DNA of 14,697 bases, taken from the NCBI GenBank assembly GCA_003695865.1, contig RFGQ01000680.1:1-14697 (forward strand), read 5' to 3'. Below the pieces are notes generated by a model that made no database searches, was not told the origin of the DNA, and saw nothing but the letters and a program-made list of their open reading frames with translations. This stretch comes from Gemmatimonadota bacterium (lineage in GTDB: Bacteria; Gemmatimonadota; Gemmatimonadetes; Longimicrobiales; Gaopeijiaceae). Position numbers and translations under genes: made by a program. Below, piece after piece: positions 13,947 to 14,697 of the stretch (its first letter is position 1; the number at the start of each line of letters is the position of its first letter).

Positions 13947-13963
13947 CCGGTCCGCGCGACCGG
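13947..13963. terminator. Hairpin in the convergent gap after rsgA
   Basis: CCGGTC (13947-13952) and GACCGG (13958-13963) form a perfect 6-bp stem with a five-base loop, 26 bp after the rsgA stop. A further inverted repeat, TAGCGG (13988-13993) with CCGCTA (14007-14012), covers the stop codon of the convergent ABC gene. Neither has a T-tract; together they may act as a bidirectional block. Confidence 0.3.
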
Positions 13964-14009
13964 GCGTCGGCGTGGCCTGCGCCCTCATAGCGGCCCGCGA
14001 CCGTGACCG

Positions 14010-14697
14010 CTACGGGCTTTCGGCGTCCTCCCCATGGAGCCGGCCGCGTGCCGGCAGAGGAGAGACGGTGAGCGCGCCCGTATGGGGGTCGCGGCCCGTC
14101 TCCATCGGCCAGCGGTACACCCGTTCGAGCGTGTCCCTGCGCAGAACCGTCTGAGGGGCTCCCTCGGCCGCGACCCGTCCCGCGTCGAGCAGCAGGATCT
14201 GGTCGGCGAAGCGAGCTGCCGCGTTCAGATGGTGCGTGACGAGCAGCACCGTGAGGCCCCCGTCGGCCGAGGCCCGCAGCAGCTCGAGGATGGCCATCTC
14301 GTGCCCCACGTCCAGGCTGGCCGTCGGCTCGTCCAGAAGCAGCGTCTCGGGCTCCTGCGCGAGGGCCCGCGCGATCCGCACCCGCTGGAGCTCGCCCCCC
14401 GAAAGGGTCGTCACGTCCCGCCGGGCCAGGTCGGCCGCGTCGCAGCGCGCGAGGGCCCGCTCGACCGCTTCGGCGTCGCGCGGGCCGGCCCTCCCGAGCG
14501 GGCCCAGGTGCGGGTAGCGCCCGAGGGCCACGAAGTCGCGGACCGACACGGGGAAGGCCGGCCGCTCGAGCTGCGGCACCGCGGCCGCGTGGCGGGCGAG
14601 CGCCCGGCGGTTCCAGGCCTCGAGCGCTCGCCCGGCCACCCGGACGGCGCCGGCCGCGGCCGGGACGCCGCCCAACAGCGCCCGCATGAGCGTGGAC
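14010..14697 (-). CDS. Iron-siderophore/haem/cobalamin-type ABC transporter ATP-binding protein (N-terminus outside window)
   Basis: A cytoplasmic ATPase of the FecE/BtuD/HmuV import class, which drives uptake of iron chelates, haem or vitamin B12 through a two-subunit permease. About 229 of roughly 260 residues are visible. The frame runs to the window edge, where the first codons read S-T-L-M-R, the residues after the Walker A lysine, so Walker A itself is just outside. Visible motifs, numbered from that Met: the Q-loop in AVPQLERPAFPVSVRDFVALGRYPH (Q39 and its strongly family-typical sequel), signature LSGGELQRVRIARAL (95-109), Walker B LLLDEPTASLD (116-126) and the H-loop in VTHH (150-153). 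The substrate cannot be decided without the neighbouring permease and binding protein, which should lie beyond 14697. It converges on rsgA. Confidence 0.93.
   Translation of the reverse strand, partial: STLMRALLGGVPAAAGAVRVAGRALEAWNRRALARHAAAVPQLERPAFPVSVRDFVALGRYPHLGPLGRAGPRDAEAVERALARCDAADLARRDVTTLSGGELQRVRIARALAQEPETLLLDEPTASLDVGHEMAILELLRASADGGLTVLLVTHHLNAAARFADQILLLDAGRVAAEGAPQTVLRRDTLERVYRWPMETGRDPHTGALTVSPLPARGRLHGEDAESP

Noticed and set aside
1..14697. CRISPR array, insertion sequence, prophage or classical defence island
   Set aside because: No regularly spaced repeats, transposase, integrase or phage structural motif was seen; the EVE protein and the Cho-like nuclease are isolated and fit ordinary RNA/DNA maintenance.

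Overview
This is a GC-rich (roughly 70% by eye) chromosomal segment from a bacterium. The mix of genes suggests Gemmatimonadota or a nearby lineage such as Acidobacteriota: a diheme cytochrome related to the reaction-centre cytochrome subunit with a C-terminal TPR, a short primary-type sigma factor, exported peptidase-like proteins and a GntR/ABC exporter cassette. This placement is inference from gene content, not a phylogeny. No tRNA, rRNA, CRISPR array, insertion sequence or phage gene was recognised.

Layout. The window opens with the C-terminal third of ATP-type phosphoenolpyruvate carboxykinase (+), followed by a 236-bp convergent gap with strong inverted repeats. From about 5031 down to 733 lies a five-gene minus-strand cassette with overlapping ends: YtrA-type GntR repressor, ABC ATPase, ABC-2-like permease, then two exported proteins of unknown function, each with a signal peptide and a C-terminal membrane anchor. 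The two are paralogous and look like catalytically degenerate zinc-peptidase (peptidase MA/gluzincin) relatives. The GntR promoter (TTGACA, 17 bp, TATCAC) carries a palindromic operator. Divergent from it is an exported M24 (Xaa-Pro aminopeptidase-like) metallopeptidase, followed by an EVE-domain protein and the diheme cytochrome, all on +.

From 8176 to 9285 (-) is a free-standing UvrC N-terminal-half nuclease (Cho-like), divergent from an HD-domain phosphohydrolase (+). That gene overlaps tail-to-tail with a PP2C-type phosphatase (-). A 494-bp regulatory gap then leads to an RpoD-family sigma factor (+) with a good promoter and a textbook rho-independent terminator. Ribosome assembly GTPase RsgA (+, TTG start) follows at once. 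The window ends in the C-terminal part of a siderophore/haem/cobalamin-type ABC ATPase (-), cut off just after its Walker A motif.

How the genes relate. Most of the window is housekeeping: gluconeogenesis, transcription initiation, 30S maturation, DNA repair and metal uptake. The part most likely to hold something undescribed is the GntR-ABC-permease cassette with its pair of inactive-looking peptidase-fold proteins, set back to back with a complete exported peptidase. It could be a self-regulated envelope-stress or peptide/antibiotic export system in which the two anchored proteins act as periplasmic partners of the exporter. That role is inference.
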